A stretch of DNA of 64,000 nucleotides from JAFGOG01 sp034429215 (lineage in GTDB: Bacteria > Chloroflexota > Anaerolineae > JAAYZQ01): positions 1-64,000 of the forward strand of contig DAOUGI010000094.1 in the NCBI GenBank assembly GCA_034429215.1. Direction: 5' to 3'. The position numbers were made by a program, and so were the translations under genes. The notes below the pieces were generated by a model, which saw only the letters and a program-made list of their open reading frames with translations, was not told the DNA's origin and ran no database searches. Below are positions 8,609-17,010 of this stretch, piece after piece; the first letter of the stretch is position 1, and every line of letters starts with the position of its first letter.

Positions 8609-9595
8609 TTGCACGATTATCTCGTTTATGGCCTGTATCGACTCGCAGGCATTCTGGTGCGCTTTTTACCCCCGCGCGTTGCCTACTGGATCGCAGAATG
8701 GGGAGGAGGGCTCGTCTACAGGCTTTCACCCGGGCTCCAACGCTCTGCGGGCGATAACATGCGCCACGTATTGGGGCCGGATGCGCCAGAAGCAGCAGTG
8801 CAGGCGCATGTGCGCGGGATCTGCACTAATTTACTCAAGAACTATTACGATCTGCTCCGCGCCAACCGCCTGACTCCCGGCGAGCTCAAGAGGCAGGTAC
8901 AGATCGACGGTCGAGAGATCGTGCAGGACGACTTGGCTCGAGGGCAAGGGATCCTTTTCGTCACACCGCATTTGGGCGACTTGGAGGTGATGATGCACAT
9001 CCCTTCCGTCTTGGGATATTCGGCTACCGGTGTCATGGAACATATCAAGCCTGAACGCCTCTATCAGTACACTATAAAGCAGCGGACAAGCCAAGGAGTG
9101 CATTTGATCCCATCGGATGGGCCGATGATAGGCCTAATCCGGGCGCTGAAGCGGGGGGACATTGTGGGTCTGGCCTGCGATCGAGCGTTGACAGACAATG
9201 GCTATCGAGTGCCCTTTTTCGGTTCGCCAGCGCTGCTCCCTGATGGTGCGGTGCGACTCGCCCTGCGCACCGGCACACCGCTGTTCGCTGCCTTCACAGA
9301 GCGATTGCCTGATAATTCATTCCGTGTTGATATTGAACCGGTGTTGCGACCGGAGGGAGCGCCGCGCAAGAGCGCGGACGAAGCGGCGGTGACGGCCGGC
9401 ATGGAAAAGCTGGTAGCGCTCATGGAACGCTATATCTCCCGGCACCCGGAGCAATGGACACTGTCGGTCCCGATCTGGCGTGTGCCGCGACCGGAGGGAG
9501 TGCCGCCTGCCTTTGGCGGCCCCGCTCCTGGCGGCCTGGTGGAGCAACCCGAGCGAAGCGAGTCCCGGAGCGCCGGCGGAGCGGATCAAGAATGA
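8609..9595 (+). CDS. Lysophospholipid/PIM-type acyltransferase (LpxL/PatA superfamily)
   Basis: 328 residues of the LABLAT family. The catalytic H-X4-E motif is at residues 121-126 (HLGDLE). In Gram-negatives such enzymes acylate lipid A; in actinobacteria the homologue PatA acylates phosphatidylinositol mannosides. The context, a PimA-like glycosyltransferase and a CDP-alcohol phosphatidyltransferase in one operon with no LPS genes, favours the second role (inference). The start is TTG 8609 behind a GA-rich Shine-Dalgarno. The stop overlaps the next start in an ATGA (9592-9595). The C-terminal tail of about 35 residues is Pro/Gly/Ser-rich and looks disordered. Confidence 0.85.
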   Translation: MHDYLVYGLYRLAGILVRFLPPRVAYWIAEWGGGLVYRLSPGLQRSAGDNMRHVLGPDAPEAAVQAHVRGICTNLLKNYYDLLRANRLTPGELKRQVQIDGREIVQDDLARGQGILFVTPHLGDLEVMMHIPSVLGYSATGVMEHIKPERLYQYTIKQRTSQGVHLIPSDGPMIGLIRALKRGDIVGLACDRALTDNGYRVPFFGSPALLPDGAVRLALRTGTPLFAAFTERLPDNSFRVDIEPVLRPEGAPRKSADEAAVTAGMEKLVALMERYISRHPEQWTLSVPIWRVPRPEGVPPAFGGPAPGGLVEQPERSESRSAGGADQE

Positions 9596-10764
9596 AGATC
9601 GGATTCGTTGCGCCGTACGATTGGTCAGTACCCGGTGGGGTGAAGCACCACATAGAAGCCCTGGGCCAGGAGTTCAAGGGCGCCGGCCACGAGGTCAAGA
9701 TCCTCACCGCCGGCGCGCGCAACAAACATGCCCTGGAACAGCCGCCGCCGGACCTGATCCAGATCGAAGGCCCGGTTGTGCCACTGCCCACGAGCGGATC
9801 GGAGGCACGCGTTGTGCTCTCATCCCGCTTTTCCCACAAGGTGAAAACGATCCTCGTCCGGGAACGCTTTGACGTCATCCATCTGCACGAGCCGTTGATG
9901 CCGGTTATCTGCCCCCTGGCTTTGCGCCACTCCAAGGTGTACCCGCACACGCTGGTGGTGGCTACTTTTCATGCCTATCGCGAGAAAGAAAATGTCGGCT
10001 ACAAGCTCGGCCGCCCCATCCTGCACAGGTGCTTGGGCCGGCTTGACGGCCGGATCGCAGTTTCCGAGGCAGCCAGGGAGTACACTGCCGGCTACTTTCC
10101 AGGCGACTACCGGATTATCTCCAACGGCGTTGATTTGGCCCGCTTTGGGAACAGCAACCTGGAACCTGTCCTACAGTTCGCCGATGGGCGACCCAATATT
10201 CTGTTCGTAGGCCGCCTGGAAAAGCGCAAAGGGTTTGTGCACCTTTTGCGGGCATTCGTCGAGGTCCAGGCCAAGATGCCTCAAGCACGCTTGATTGTGG
10301 CCGGCGCGTTCAACCGGGAACAGCAGGAGCCATTTGTCCGTCAGGCGGAAAGCGACGGCCTGCATGATGTACATTTCATCAATTGGCCACCCAACGACAT
10401 GCTGGCCCGATTGTACCAGACGGCCGATCTCCTGTGTGCTCCGTCCACCGGCTTTGAGAGCTTTGGCCTGGTTCTGGTGGAAGCGATGGCTGCCAACCGC
10501 CCTGTGGTGGCGTCAGACATACCAGGCTATCGCGCAGTGGTGCGCCACGAGGTCGATGGCCTCCTGGTCCCGCCCGGCGATGAGGCAGGGTTGGCCGCGG
10601 CGCTGCTGCGCCTGTTGGCCGACAAGGAACAGCAGGAGCGCATGGGACGCAACAGCCGGGAGCGAGCCGAATCGTTCGCGTGGGACCTGGTAGCCACCAA
10701 GGTACTGGCTTATTACGATGAACTCCGAAAGCAAAGGGGACTAGAAGACCATGACATCTCTTGA
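9592..10764 (+). CDS. GT4 glycosyltransferase, PimA-like phosphatidylinositol mannosyltransferase
   Basis: 390 residues, membrane-associated GT-B fold. The N-terminus (APYDWSVPGGVKHH, residues 7-20) matches the acceptor-binding loop of PimA, and the nucleotide-sugar region has FVGRLEKRKG and ESFGLVLVEAMA with the retaining-enzyme Glu. PimA transfers mannose from GDP-Man to the 2-position of phosphatidyl-myo-inositol. Gene order acyltransferase-PimA-like-phosphatidyltransferase resembles the mycobacterial PIM locus. The frame is open well upstream, but ATG 9592 overlapping the previous stop is the natural start. It overlaps the next gene by 14 bases. The substrate is inferred, not proven. Confidence 0.85.
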   Translation: MKIGFVAPYDWSVPGGVKHHIEALGQEFKGAGHEVKILTAGARNKHALEQPPPDLIQIEGPVVPLPTSGSEARVVLSSRFSHKVKTILVRERFDVIHLHEPLMPVICPLALRHSKVYPHTLVVATFHAYREKENVGYKLGRPILHRCLGRLDGRIAVSEAAREYTAGYFPGDYRIISNGVDLARFGNSNLEPVLQFADGRPNILFVGRLEKRKGFVHLLRAFVEVQAKMPQARLIVAGAFNREQQEPFVRQAESDGLHDVHFINWPPNDMLARLYQTADLLCAPSTGFESFGLVLVEAMAANRPVVASDIPGYRAVVRHEVDGLLVPPGDEAGLAAALLRLLADKEQQERMGRNSRERAESFAWDLVATKVLAYYDELRKQRGLEDHDIS

Positions 10765-11479
10765 GCAACGAGCCCGTGACATCAGCCGCCCCGTTCTGGA
10801 GGCGATAGGCCGGGTGCTGGCCCGGGCCCACATCTCTCCCAACTGGGTGACGGCCGCCGGGCTCATCATCACTGTCGGGGCCGGTGTGCTTGCCGGGATG
10901 GGATACTTTCTCTGGGCTGCGGTGGTCTATACCGCCGGTGCTCTGTGCGACGCGCTGGATGGGACACTGGCCCGGCTCAGCGGCAGAAGCAGCCGGTTTG
11001 GCGCCTTTCTGGACTCTACCCTGGATCGCATCGAAGAGGTGATCCTCTTTCTGGGCCTGACCGTCTTTTACACGCGGCAGGGCAGCGAGTGGGAGCCTCC
11101 TCTTATCCTGGCGGCCATCGCCGCCTCACTGATGGTCAGCTACACCCGAGCGCGGGCTGAGGGGTTGGGCGTGGCCTGCCAGGAAGGACTGTTCTCACGG
11201 GCAGTGCGTGTGACCATCACCGTCGCCGGCTTGGTGTTGAACCAGGTGCTCATCATGCTGATCATCCTGGTCGTGGCCAGCTCGTTTACCGCGCTGCAAC
11301 GCATGGTTCACGTGTGGCGGATGACGGGCGGCGAAGCCGGAGGCTGGCAGCCGCCCAAGAAACCGTTCATCACCCCCGGCATGGCCGTGCAAACAGACCG
11401 GGATGATCTTCCCCCGGTGCAGCCGGGTGGGCCGACCCCGCCGCCGTCCGAGGACGACAACACTGGAGATGAACTATGA
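10751..11479 (+). CDS. CDP-alcohol phosphatidyltransferase (PI/archaetidylinositol-phosphate synthase-like)
   Basis: 242 residues. The full family signature D-x2-DG-x2-AR-x8-G-x3-D-x3-D is present at residues 67-92, binding CDP and two metal ions. Several membrane helices flank it (about 35-60, 108-125, 145-180). The neighbouring PimA-like gene suggests the alcohol is inositol or inositol phosphate (PgsA1-like); glycerol phosphate cannot be excluded from sequence alone. After about residue 185 comes a long hydrophilic, proline-rich tail, unusual for the family. Starts inside the preceding gene and ends in an ATGA overlap with the antiporter (11476-11479). Confidence 0.85.
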   Translation: MTSLEQRARDISRPVLEAIGRVLARAHISPNWVTAAGLIITVGAGVLAGMGYFLWAAVVYTAGALCDALDGTLARLSGRSSRFGAFLDSTLDRIEEVILFLGLTVFYTRQGSEWEPPLILAAIAASLMVSYTRARAEGLGVACQEGLFSRAVRVTITVAGLVLNQVLIMLIILVVASSFTALQRMVHVWRMTGGEAGGWQPPKKPFITPGMAVQTDRDDLPPVQPGGPTPPPSEDDNTGDEL

Positions 11480-12561
11480 AATACCTGAACATATTGCTCG
11501 TCTTTTGCGCCGTTGCCATCGCCGCCGAGCTGGCGGGGTGGAGCCCTCTTATCGTCTTTATATCCTCCGGTCTGGCATTGATCCCGTTGGCCGGGCTGAT
11601 CGGCCAATCCACAGAGGCGCTGGCCACGCACGTCGGGCCACGATTGGGCGGGCTGCTCAACGCCACATTGGGCAACGCCGCCGAGTTGATCATCACGATT
11701 GTCGCCATCCGCGAGGGGTTGATCAACCCCGCCATCCGCGATGAGCTGATGGAGCTGGTGCGGGCATCGCTGACCGGCTCTATCCTGGGCAACATCCTGC
11801 TGGTGCTCGGCTTTAGCATCCTGCTGGGCGGGATCAAGCATGGCATTCAAAAGTTCAACCGGACCCACGCCGGCGTCAATTCGACGCTGTTGCTGTTGGC
11901 CGTGGCGGCGCTGGTCATCCCGTCGTTGTTCAGCCACACCATCGACCAGGTCAACCACGCCGCCGTAGAGTACTTGAGCCTGGGCGTAGCCGGGGTCATG
12001 ATCTTGATGTACATCCTGGCCATGGTCTTTCAGTTCAAGCAGCCTACCGGGCTAACCCAAGACGAAGAGCTTGCGGCTGCCAAACAGGAGGCTCCTCACT
12101 GGTCGGTGCGCAAGGCGGGGATCGTCCTGGGGCTGTCCACGGTGGCCATCGCCTGGATGAGTGAGATCCTGGTGGGCACCATCGAGCACCTGGTGACCGA
12201 GATCGGCATCCCCTCCTTCTTCTTGGGGATCATCATCATCCCGATCATCGGCAACGTGGCCGAGCACCTGGTCGCGGTGCAGGTAGCGTTGAAGAACAAA
12301 ATGGAGCTGAGCCTGGCCATCTCGGTGGGCTCCAGCCTGCAAATCGCCCTGTTCGTAGCGCCGCTGCTGGTGTTTGTCAGCCTGCTGATGGGCAATCCGT
12401 TGACCCTGGTGTTTAACCAATTCGAGCTGATCGCCTTGATGGCAGCGGTGTTCATCGCCGGGTGGGTGTCGATGGACGGCGAGTCCAACTGGCTGGAAGG
12501 AGCAATGCTACTGGGGATCTATGCCATCATCGGGCTGGCCTTCTTCTGGCTGCCAACCTAA
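11476..12561 (+). CDS. Calcium/proton antiporter (CaCA superfamily, CAX type)
   Basis: 361 residues, about 11 membrane helices. The two alpha-repeat signatures with essential Glu are seen: GNAAELI (about 66-72) and GNVAEHL (about 259-265). They are separated by an acidic linker (DEELAAAKQE) as in CAX exchangers. It exports Ca2+ in exchange for H+. It is the last of four overlapping genes of the lipid operon; why a Ca2+ exchanger is coupled to anionic phospholipid synthesis is not known. A strong hairpin terminator follows. Confidence 0.9.
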   Translation: MKYLNILLVFCAVAIAAELAGWSPLIVFISSGLALIPLAGLIGQSTEALATHVGPRLGGLLNATLGNAAELIITIVAIREGLINPAIRDELMELVRASLTGSILGNILLVLGFSILLGGIKHGIQKFNRTHAGVNSTLLLLAVAALVIPSLFSHTIDQVNHAAVEYLSLGVAGVMILMYILAMVFQFKQPTGLTQDEELAAAKQEAPHWSVRKAGIVLGLSTVAIAWMSEILVGTIEHLVTEIGIPSFFLGIIIIPIIGNVAEHLVAVQVALKNKMELSLAISVGSSLQIALFVAPLLVFVSLLMGNPLTLVFNQFELIALMAAVFIAGWVSMDGESNWLEGAMLLGIYAIIGLAFFWLPT

Positions 12562-12567
12562 GAATAA

Positions 12568-12600
12568 AACCTCCCGCAGGCTGCTAACCTGCGGGAGGTT
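12568..12600. terminator. Bidirectional hairpin terminator between CAX and asnS
   Basis: Perfect 13-bp stem (AACCTCCCGCAGG, 12568-12580, with its complement 12588-12600) and a 7-base loop. It lies between the convergent antiporter and asnS genes and can serve both. The plus strand has no long T tract; the minus strand shows a short T-rich exit (TTTTATT). Confidence 0.75.
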
Positions 12601-12612
12601 AAGTAGTGACAA

Positions 12613-13959
12613 CTAGGGATAGATGCGGCCCAGTAGGCGCGGGAACGGGATCGTCTCGCGGATGTGGCTCAGGCCGCAGATCCACATAACGGTCCGCTCC
12701 AGGCCCAGTCCAAAGCCGCTGTGCGGCACCGAACCGTAACGCCGCAGGTCCAGGTACCACTCGTAGGCATCGCGGGGCAGCTTGTGGCGCTCGATCTGGG
12801 CTTCCAGGAAAGCCAGGTCGCCCGAGCGCTCGCCGCCGCCAATGATCTCGCCATACCCCTCCGGCGCCAGCAGGTCAGCAGAGCGGCAGGTCTCGGGCCG
12901 GTCCGGCTCTTGGGCCATGTAGAAAGCCTTGACCTCAGTCGGGTAATGATGGACAAAGACTGGCCGGTCGAACTGGGAAGCCACGTAGGTCTCGTGCGGT
13001 GAGCCAAAATCGTCGCCCCAGGTGATGGCCGGCACCGGCTCATCGTTTGGCGGGATCACCACACCCGCTGCGGCGGCGCGGTTGATCATCTCCACCGCCT
13101 GGTCGTAGTGGATGCGCGGGAAAGGCGGCTGCACCCTTTCCAGGTGGCTCAGGTCGCGGCCCAGCAGCTTGAGCTCGTTGCTGCGCTGCTCGAGCGTGGT
13201 CTGGACGATGTAACTGACGAACTGCTCCTGGACCTCCAGGTCACCCCACAGGTCCACGTAGGCCATCTCCGGCTCGACCATCCAGAACTCTTGGATGTGG
13301 CGCCGGGTCTTGCTCTTTTCGGCGCGGAAGGTCGGCCCGAAGCAGTAGACCTTGCCAAAAGCCATGATATCGGCCTCGTTGTAGAGCTGCCCGCTCTGGC
13401 TCAGGTAGGCCGGCGTGCCATGATAGTCGGTCTGGAATAGCGTAGTCGTCCCTTCACAGGCAGCCGGGGTCAGGATGGGCGTGTCCATCAAAATAAAGCC
13501 GTGATCGTCCAGCCAGTCGCGGATGGCCTTGATGATCGTGGCCCGTACCCGCAGCGCGGCCCACTGGCGCGAGGAGCGGATCCACAGGTGGCGGTTGCCC
13601 AACAAAAAGTCGATGCCGTGCTCTTTGAGGGTGATCGGGTATTCTTCGGTGACGAACTGGACAACCTCCAGGTCGGTCACGTCGATCTCGATCCCGCCGG
13701 GGATGCCCGGCGCGCGCTCGTCGGCGCGGACCCGGCCGGTGACGATCAGCGACGATTCTTGGGTCAACCGCTGGGCTGCATCAAAGGCCTCGGAGGAGAC
13801 CTCCTTCTTAAAGACGACACACTGGATGATCCCGGTGCCGTCGCGGACCTGCAAGAATTGAAGCTTGCCCTTGCCGGTCTTGGCATAGAGCCAGCCCTTG
13901 ATAATTACCTCTTTGCCGACGTGATCGGCGATCTTTTCGATGTAAACGTGTTCGGCCAT
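12613..13959 (-). CDS. asnS: Asparaginyl-tRNA synthetase
   Basis: 448 residues, class IIb synthetase that charges tRNA-Asn. An N-terminal OB-fold anticodon-binding domain (about 1-110) precedes the catalytic domain, with motif 2 (FRAEKSKTRRHIQEFWMVEPE, about 235-255) and motif 3 (GFGLGLERTVMWICGL near the end). The gap of AspRS insertions and the ending SHIRETIPFPR fit AsnRS rather than AspRS. Shine-Dalgarno GAGGAAA precedes the ATG. It is preceded by a promoter about 240 bases upstream and a structured leader, suggesting regulation at the RNA level. Confidence 0.95.
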   Translation of the reverse strand: MAEHVYIEKIADHVGKEVIIKGWLYAKTGKGKLQFLQVRDGTGIIQCVVFKKEVSSEAFDAAQRLTQESSLIVTGRVRADERAPGIPGGIEIDVTDLEVVQFVTEEYPITLKEHGIDFLLGNRHLWIRSSRQWAALRVRATIIKAIRDWLDDHGFILMDTPILTPAACEGTTTLFQTDYHGTPAYLSQSGQLYNEADIMAFGKVYCFGPTFRAEKSKTRRHIQEFWMVEPEMAYVDLWGDLEVQEQFVSYIVQTTLEQRSNELKLLGRDLSHLERVQPPFPRIHYDQAVEMINRAAAAGVVIPPNDEPVPAITWGDDFGSPHETYVASQFDRPVFVHHYPTEVKAFYMAQEPDRPETCRSADLLAPEGYGEIIGGGERSGDLAFLEAQIERHKLPRDAYEWYLDLRRYGSVPHSGFGLGLERTVMWICGLSHIRETIPFPRLLGRIYP

Positions 13960-13988
13960 TGTTTCCTCTTTCTCGATTTGTCATGTGA

Positions 13989-14015
13989 GCAGGGAAGGAT
14001 CCTTTTCCACCCTGC
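13989..14015 (-). promoter_or_regulatory. Hairpin just upstream of the asnS ribosome-binding site
   Basis: In the asnS mRNA the sequence GCAGGG...CCCTGC pairs (6 bp) around an inner GGA/TCC stem. It contains GGGTGGA opposite CCCT, faintly like a T-box antiterminator bulge, but the rest of the T-box sequence is not conserved. It could sequester or space the asnS start. Confidence 0.35.
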
Positions 14016-14025
14016 ACTGCTAAAA

Positions 14026-14121
14026 TCAACGGAATAGCTCGACGGGCGCCAGGCCAAAATTCGCCTGGCAGCCGACGAACCGGCCGAACCGCGTCGCGAT
14101 CGGGGTCCATCTTGCTGCCAT
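14026..14121 (-). CDS. Possible 31-residue leader ORF upstream of asnS
   Basis: ATG at 14121 is preceded by a very good Shine-Dalgarno (GAGGGAGG, five bases before) and reads 31 codons to TGA. The product is basic and unlike known proteins (begins MAARWTPIATRFGRF). It lies inside the asnS leader, between the promoter at 14199-14227 and asnS. It holds one Asn codon, near its end, so it is not an obvious Asn attenuator peptide. It might be a true small protein, a leader ORF or chance. Confidence 0.35.
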   Translation of the reverse strand: MAARWTPIATRFGRFVGCQANFGLAPVELFR

Positions 14122-14161
14122 AAATGCCTCCCTCGTGCCATGCCTGTGGCGGCAGAACTCG

Positions 14162-14184
14162 GCCGGCGACTCCTGGTCGCCGGC
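14162..14184 (-). promoter_or_regulatory. Strong hairpin at the 5' end of the asnS leader RNA
   Basis: Perfect 9-bp stem GCCGGCGAC / GTCGCCGGC with a 5-base loop, starting a few bases after the predicted transcription start. It would cap the 5' end of the asnS transcript. Confidence 0.5.
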
Positions 14185-14198
14185 GAGCAACGGGCGAT

Positions 14199-14227
14199 AT
14201 TATAACAGAAGTAGGTCAACTTGGCAA
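14199..14227 (-). promoter_or_regulatory. asnS promoter
   Basis: Minus strand: -35 TTGCCA (14222-14227), 17-base spacer, perfect -10 TATAAT (14199-14204) with TGT extension. This puts the transcript start near 14192, leaving a leader of about 230 bases before asnS. Confidence 0.8.
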
Positions 14228-14233
14228 CTTGTG

Positions 14234-15781
14234 CTACTTGGTCCAGGAGATGACCCTCTCACTGGCCCACTCGTAGCGGATGCCCAGGGGGTCGAGATGA
14301 TCGCCGAACATGGGGCGCTGCCCAGAGCCATCAGCGCTCATCACATAGATGCGCCATGGGCCATCGCGATTGGAAAGGAAGGCGATATGTCGGCCATCCG
14401 GCGACCAGGCCGGGGACACATTGCTGGGCGGTTGGTCCAGATCCGGGTCGCTGTGGGTAAGCTGCGCCCGCCCTGAGCCATCCACGGCGTTCATGACGAA
14501 TATCTCCCAATGGTTGTGCACGCGGCCCATGAAGGCGATGCGCCCGCCGCCGGGCGAAAAGCTGGGCGAGCCGTCCCAGGCGCTGCTGCTCGCAAAGCGG
14601 CCGGTGGAGATCTGCTCCCCCAGCTCGATCCAGGCCAGACCTCGGTCACCGGCGTAGACGATCCGGTCCCGCGCCGGATCCCAGGCTGGAGAGTGCGGCG
14701 CCTTGTCGTCCAACGGCAGGCTCACAAACTCGCCGGTTTTCAGATTGGCGACCCAGATTTGGCCGACAGAAGTGGGCGGCAGGCTGAAGCAGTAGCCAAA
14801 GAAACAGACCTCGCCGCCTCCGCCATAGCTGTAATTGATGCTGAACGCCAAGCGAGAGCCATCAGAGGACCAGGCAGGCTCTTTGAGCAAGTTGCCATCC
14901 ACCGCCCGCTCTTCCCCGCCGCCATCTGGCCGGATGCGGTAGATGCCCCACGGTGAGCGCCACCGGCTAAAAGCGATCTCTGTTCCATCCGGCGACCAGG
15001 CGGGATCCAGGCCGTCGGCCAGGCGGCGGAGACCGCTGCCATCGGCGTTGATGGTATAAATGTCACCGCCGCTGCTGACCTGGAAGGCCAACCGGCCGGC
15101 GCCAGGGCTCACCGGCCGGTTGGCGGCCGCCCGGCGTGTCGGGGTTGGCGCGGCAGCAAGCCGGTCGCCCAGGGTAATGGCCCCGATCCGCCACAGGCCG
15201 CGCTCTGGCACGATCTGCAGCGTCATCGTCTGAGAAGTAACCCCTTCCCCATCGGCTTCTGCCCAACGCAGGAGCACGCGCGCCTCATAGCCGCTGACCG
15301 CCTGTGCCGCATGGTTTTGGCGGCCCGGTTGCCGCAGCTCCAGCAGTGTGGCCTCGGTCAGCCTTGAGCCGGCCAAGGTGAACTGAGGCAGGAGCGTTGC
15401 GCCGTACTCCTGCCGGACCTGGTCTGTCAGGTGGAGCCGGAAAGCATCGGCAGCATCCCCCGCTACCAGGCGCGCCAGGAAATCGGCGACCGCCCGCTCG
15501 ACAAGCAGATTGTCGAGCTGAGAAAAACCGGCTGGCCGCGTCGTTTGGGGTGTGGGCGACGGCGAAGGTGATCCGGCCAACGGCCGGGTCGCTGTGGCCA
15601 AAGGGAGCAGCTCTTGTCCTTGGTGACTTGGCCAAGGGGTAAAGGTGGCCGTCGCCGCCAGTGGAATAGCCGTCGGCACCGGACTGGGCTGGGCGCCACA
15701 TGTGACAAGCAGGATGAGGGCCACACCCAGGATGAGGAGAGTGACAGCCTTCCGCATAACGGTCGTCATGGTGTTACTCAT
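14234..15781 (-). CDS. TolB-like WD40/PD40 repeat lipoprotein
   Basis: About 515 residues if started at the ATG overlapping the permease stop (ATGAGTAA, 15781-15774); starts at 15769 and 15757 are alternatives. A signal peptide with lipobox LLVTC (shortly after the last of these) is followed by a Pro/Thr-rich linker, a small helical domain, then five or six PD40 propeller blades (for example WSPDGTEIAFSR and WSPDGRHIAFLSN). An extracytoplasmic, lipid-anchored propeller is expected, possibly substrate-binding or scaffolding for the MacAB-like exporter encoded directly upstream; the partner is inference from position. Confidence 0.8.
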   Translation of the reverse strand: MSNTMTTVMRKAVTLLILGVALILLVTCGAQPSPVPTAIPLAATATFTPWPSHQGQELLPLATATRPLAGSPSPSPTPQTTRPAGFSQLDNLLVERAVADFLARLVAGDAADAFRLHLTDQVRQEYGATLLPQFTLAGSRLTEATLLELRQPGRQNHAAQAVSGYEARVLLRWAEADGEGVTSQTMTLQIVPERGLWRIGAITLGDRLAAAPTPTRRAAANRPVSPGAGRLAFQVSSGGDIYTINADGSGLRRLADGLDPAWSPDGTEIAFSRWRSPWGIYRIRPDGGGEERAVDGNLLKEPAWSSDGSRLAFSINYSYGGGGEVCFFGYCFSLPPTSVGQIWVANLKTGEFVSLPLDDKAPHSPAWDPARDRIVYAGDRGLAWIELGEQISTGRFASSSAWDGSPSFSPGGGRIAFMGRVHNHWEIFVMNAVDGSGRAQLTHSDPDLDQPPSNVSPAWSPDGRHIAFLSNRDGPWRIYVMSADGSGQRPMFGDHLDPLGIRYEWASERVISWTK

Positions 15782-17009
15782 AGCGCAAGGCATCGATCGG
15801 ATTGAGCCGTGCCGCCCGAATGGCAGGGTAGAGGCCAAAGAACAGGCCGACCGCCGTCGAAACGGCCGTGGCCAGCAAGATCACATCCCAGGTTATGACC
15901 GGGTTTAGCTGGTCTTGCAGGCTGGCGATCACCCGCGAGCCGGCGATGCCTAGAGCAATGCCGATCAGCCCGCCGATGAGCGACAGGATCATCGCTTCCA
16001 CCAGGAATTGCATGCGGATGTCGCGTTTTTTTGCACCAACCGCCTTGCGGATGCCGATCTCCCTGGTACGCTCAGTCACCGACACAAGCATGATGTTCAT
16101 AATGCCGATGCCGCCCACTAACAACGAAATAAAGGCGATCGAGCCAAGGAAGATGGTCAGCACGCCGGTAATATCGCCGAGGATAGCCACAACGTCGGTC
16201 TGCTTGATGATCGTAAAGTCATCTTCGTCGCGGAAGGTGATCTTGTGGCGCTCGCGCAGCACTTCACTTATATGGTCGGCTACCTGGTCCATGGCCGATT
16301 TATCGGCTACCTGGACATATATAGTCGACAAAAGCGGCTCGCCCTTGCGGTTACGCCAAGAGGGATAGAGCCGCGACTGGGCGGTGGTCAGCGGGACATA
16401 GATGGTGCTGTCGGCCGTGTTGCCGAAAGAGGCGCCCCCCTTTTCGACCATGATGCCGACTATCCGAAATGGCACGCGATTGATCTTGATCGTCTGGCCG
16501 ATGGGATAGGCGCCTTCTTCAAACAGCTTTCCGTAGGCCTGGCTGCCGAGCACCGCCACGCGCGAGCGGGCATTGACGTCGGCATCGGTGACAAAATCGC
16601 CCTCGGCCAAAGTCAAGCCCCGCAGGCTCAGATAATCAGGCGTCACGCCGGCGATCTCGGTGCGGATGTCGCGCTTGCCGGCCACGATATTGGCCCGGGC
16701 TGACAGCTCGGGCGCCACGCCGATGGTGTCGGGAACCTGGAACGGATCGGCGATGGCCTGATAGTCGGCCAAGGTCATCTCTGGGCTCTTGGTCGTGCCG
16801 CCTTCGAGCGTGCCGGGGAAGACAAAGAGCAGGTTTGAGCCCAGGCTCTGGAACGACTGCTGGACAAACTGCTCGACCCCCTTGCCCGCCGACATGAGGG
16901 TAATGACTGCTCCCACGCCAATGATAATGCCGAGCATGGTCAGGATGGCACGCAGCTTGTTGGACAACAATGCTCGGAGGGCGATGTGGACGCTTTCAGT
17001 AACGTTCAT
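15774..17009 (-). CDS. MacB-like ABC transporter permease
   Basis: 411 residues. N-terminal helix (about 18-40) ending in the GVGAVI motif, a large extracytoplasmic MacB_PCD domain (about 45-280), then three C-terminal helices in the FtsX fold; the coupling segment ERTREIGIRKAVGAK (about 313-327) is typical of the family. Such permeases drive mechanotransmission for export of peptides, toxins or lipoproteins without moving substrate through themselves. The start follows the ATPase stop after one base. The ATPase is a separate gene, as usual in monoderm lineages. Confidence 0.92.
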   Translation of the reverse strand: MNVTESVHIALRALLSNKLRAILTMLGIIIGVGAVITLMSAGKGVEQFVQQSFQSLGSNLLFVFPGTLEGGTTKSPEMTLADYQAIADPFQVPDTIGVAPELSARANIVAGKRDIRTEIAGVTPDYLSLRGLTLAEGDFVTDADVNARSRVAVLGSQAYGKLFEEGAYPIGQTIKINRVPFRIVGIMVEKGGASFGNTADSTIYVPLTTAQSRLYPSWRNRKGEPLLSTIYVQVADKSAMDQVADHISEVLRERHKITFRDEDDFTIIKQTDVVAILGDITGVLTIFLGSIAFISLLVGGIGIMNIMLVSVTERTREIGIRKAVGAKKRDIRMQFLVEAMILSLIGGLIGIALGIAGSRVIASLQDQLNPVITWDVILLATAVSTAVGLFFGLYPAIRAARLNPIDALRYE

Positions 17010-17010
17010 G

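Noticed and set aside
9345..9502. Short repeat GCGACCGGAGGGAG near 9346 and 9488
   Set aside because: Both copies are inside the acyltransferase coding region in a high-GC context; too short to call a repeat element.
13989..14015. T-box riboswitch for asnS
   Set aside because: Only GGGTGGA...CCCT fits; the ACCGCG part is missing and the bulge base does not match the G73 discriminator of tRNA-Asn. Kept only as a question, not called.
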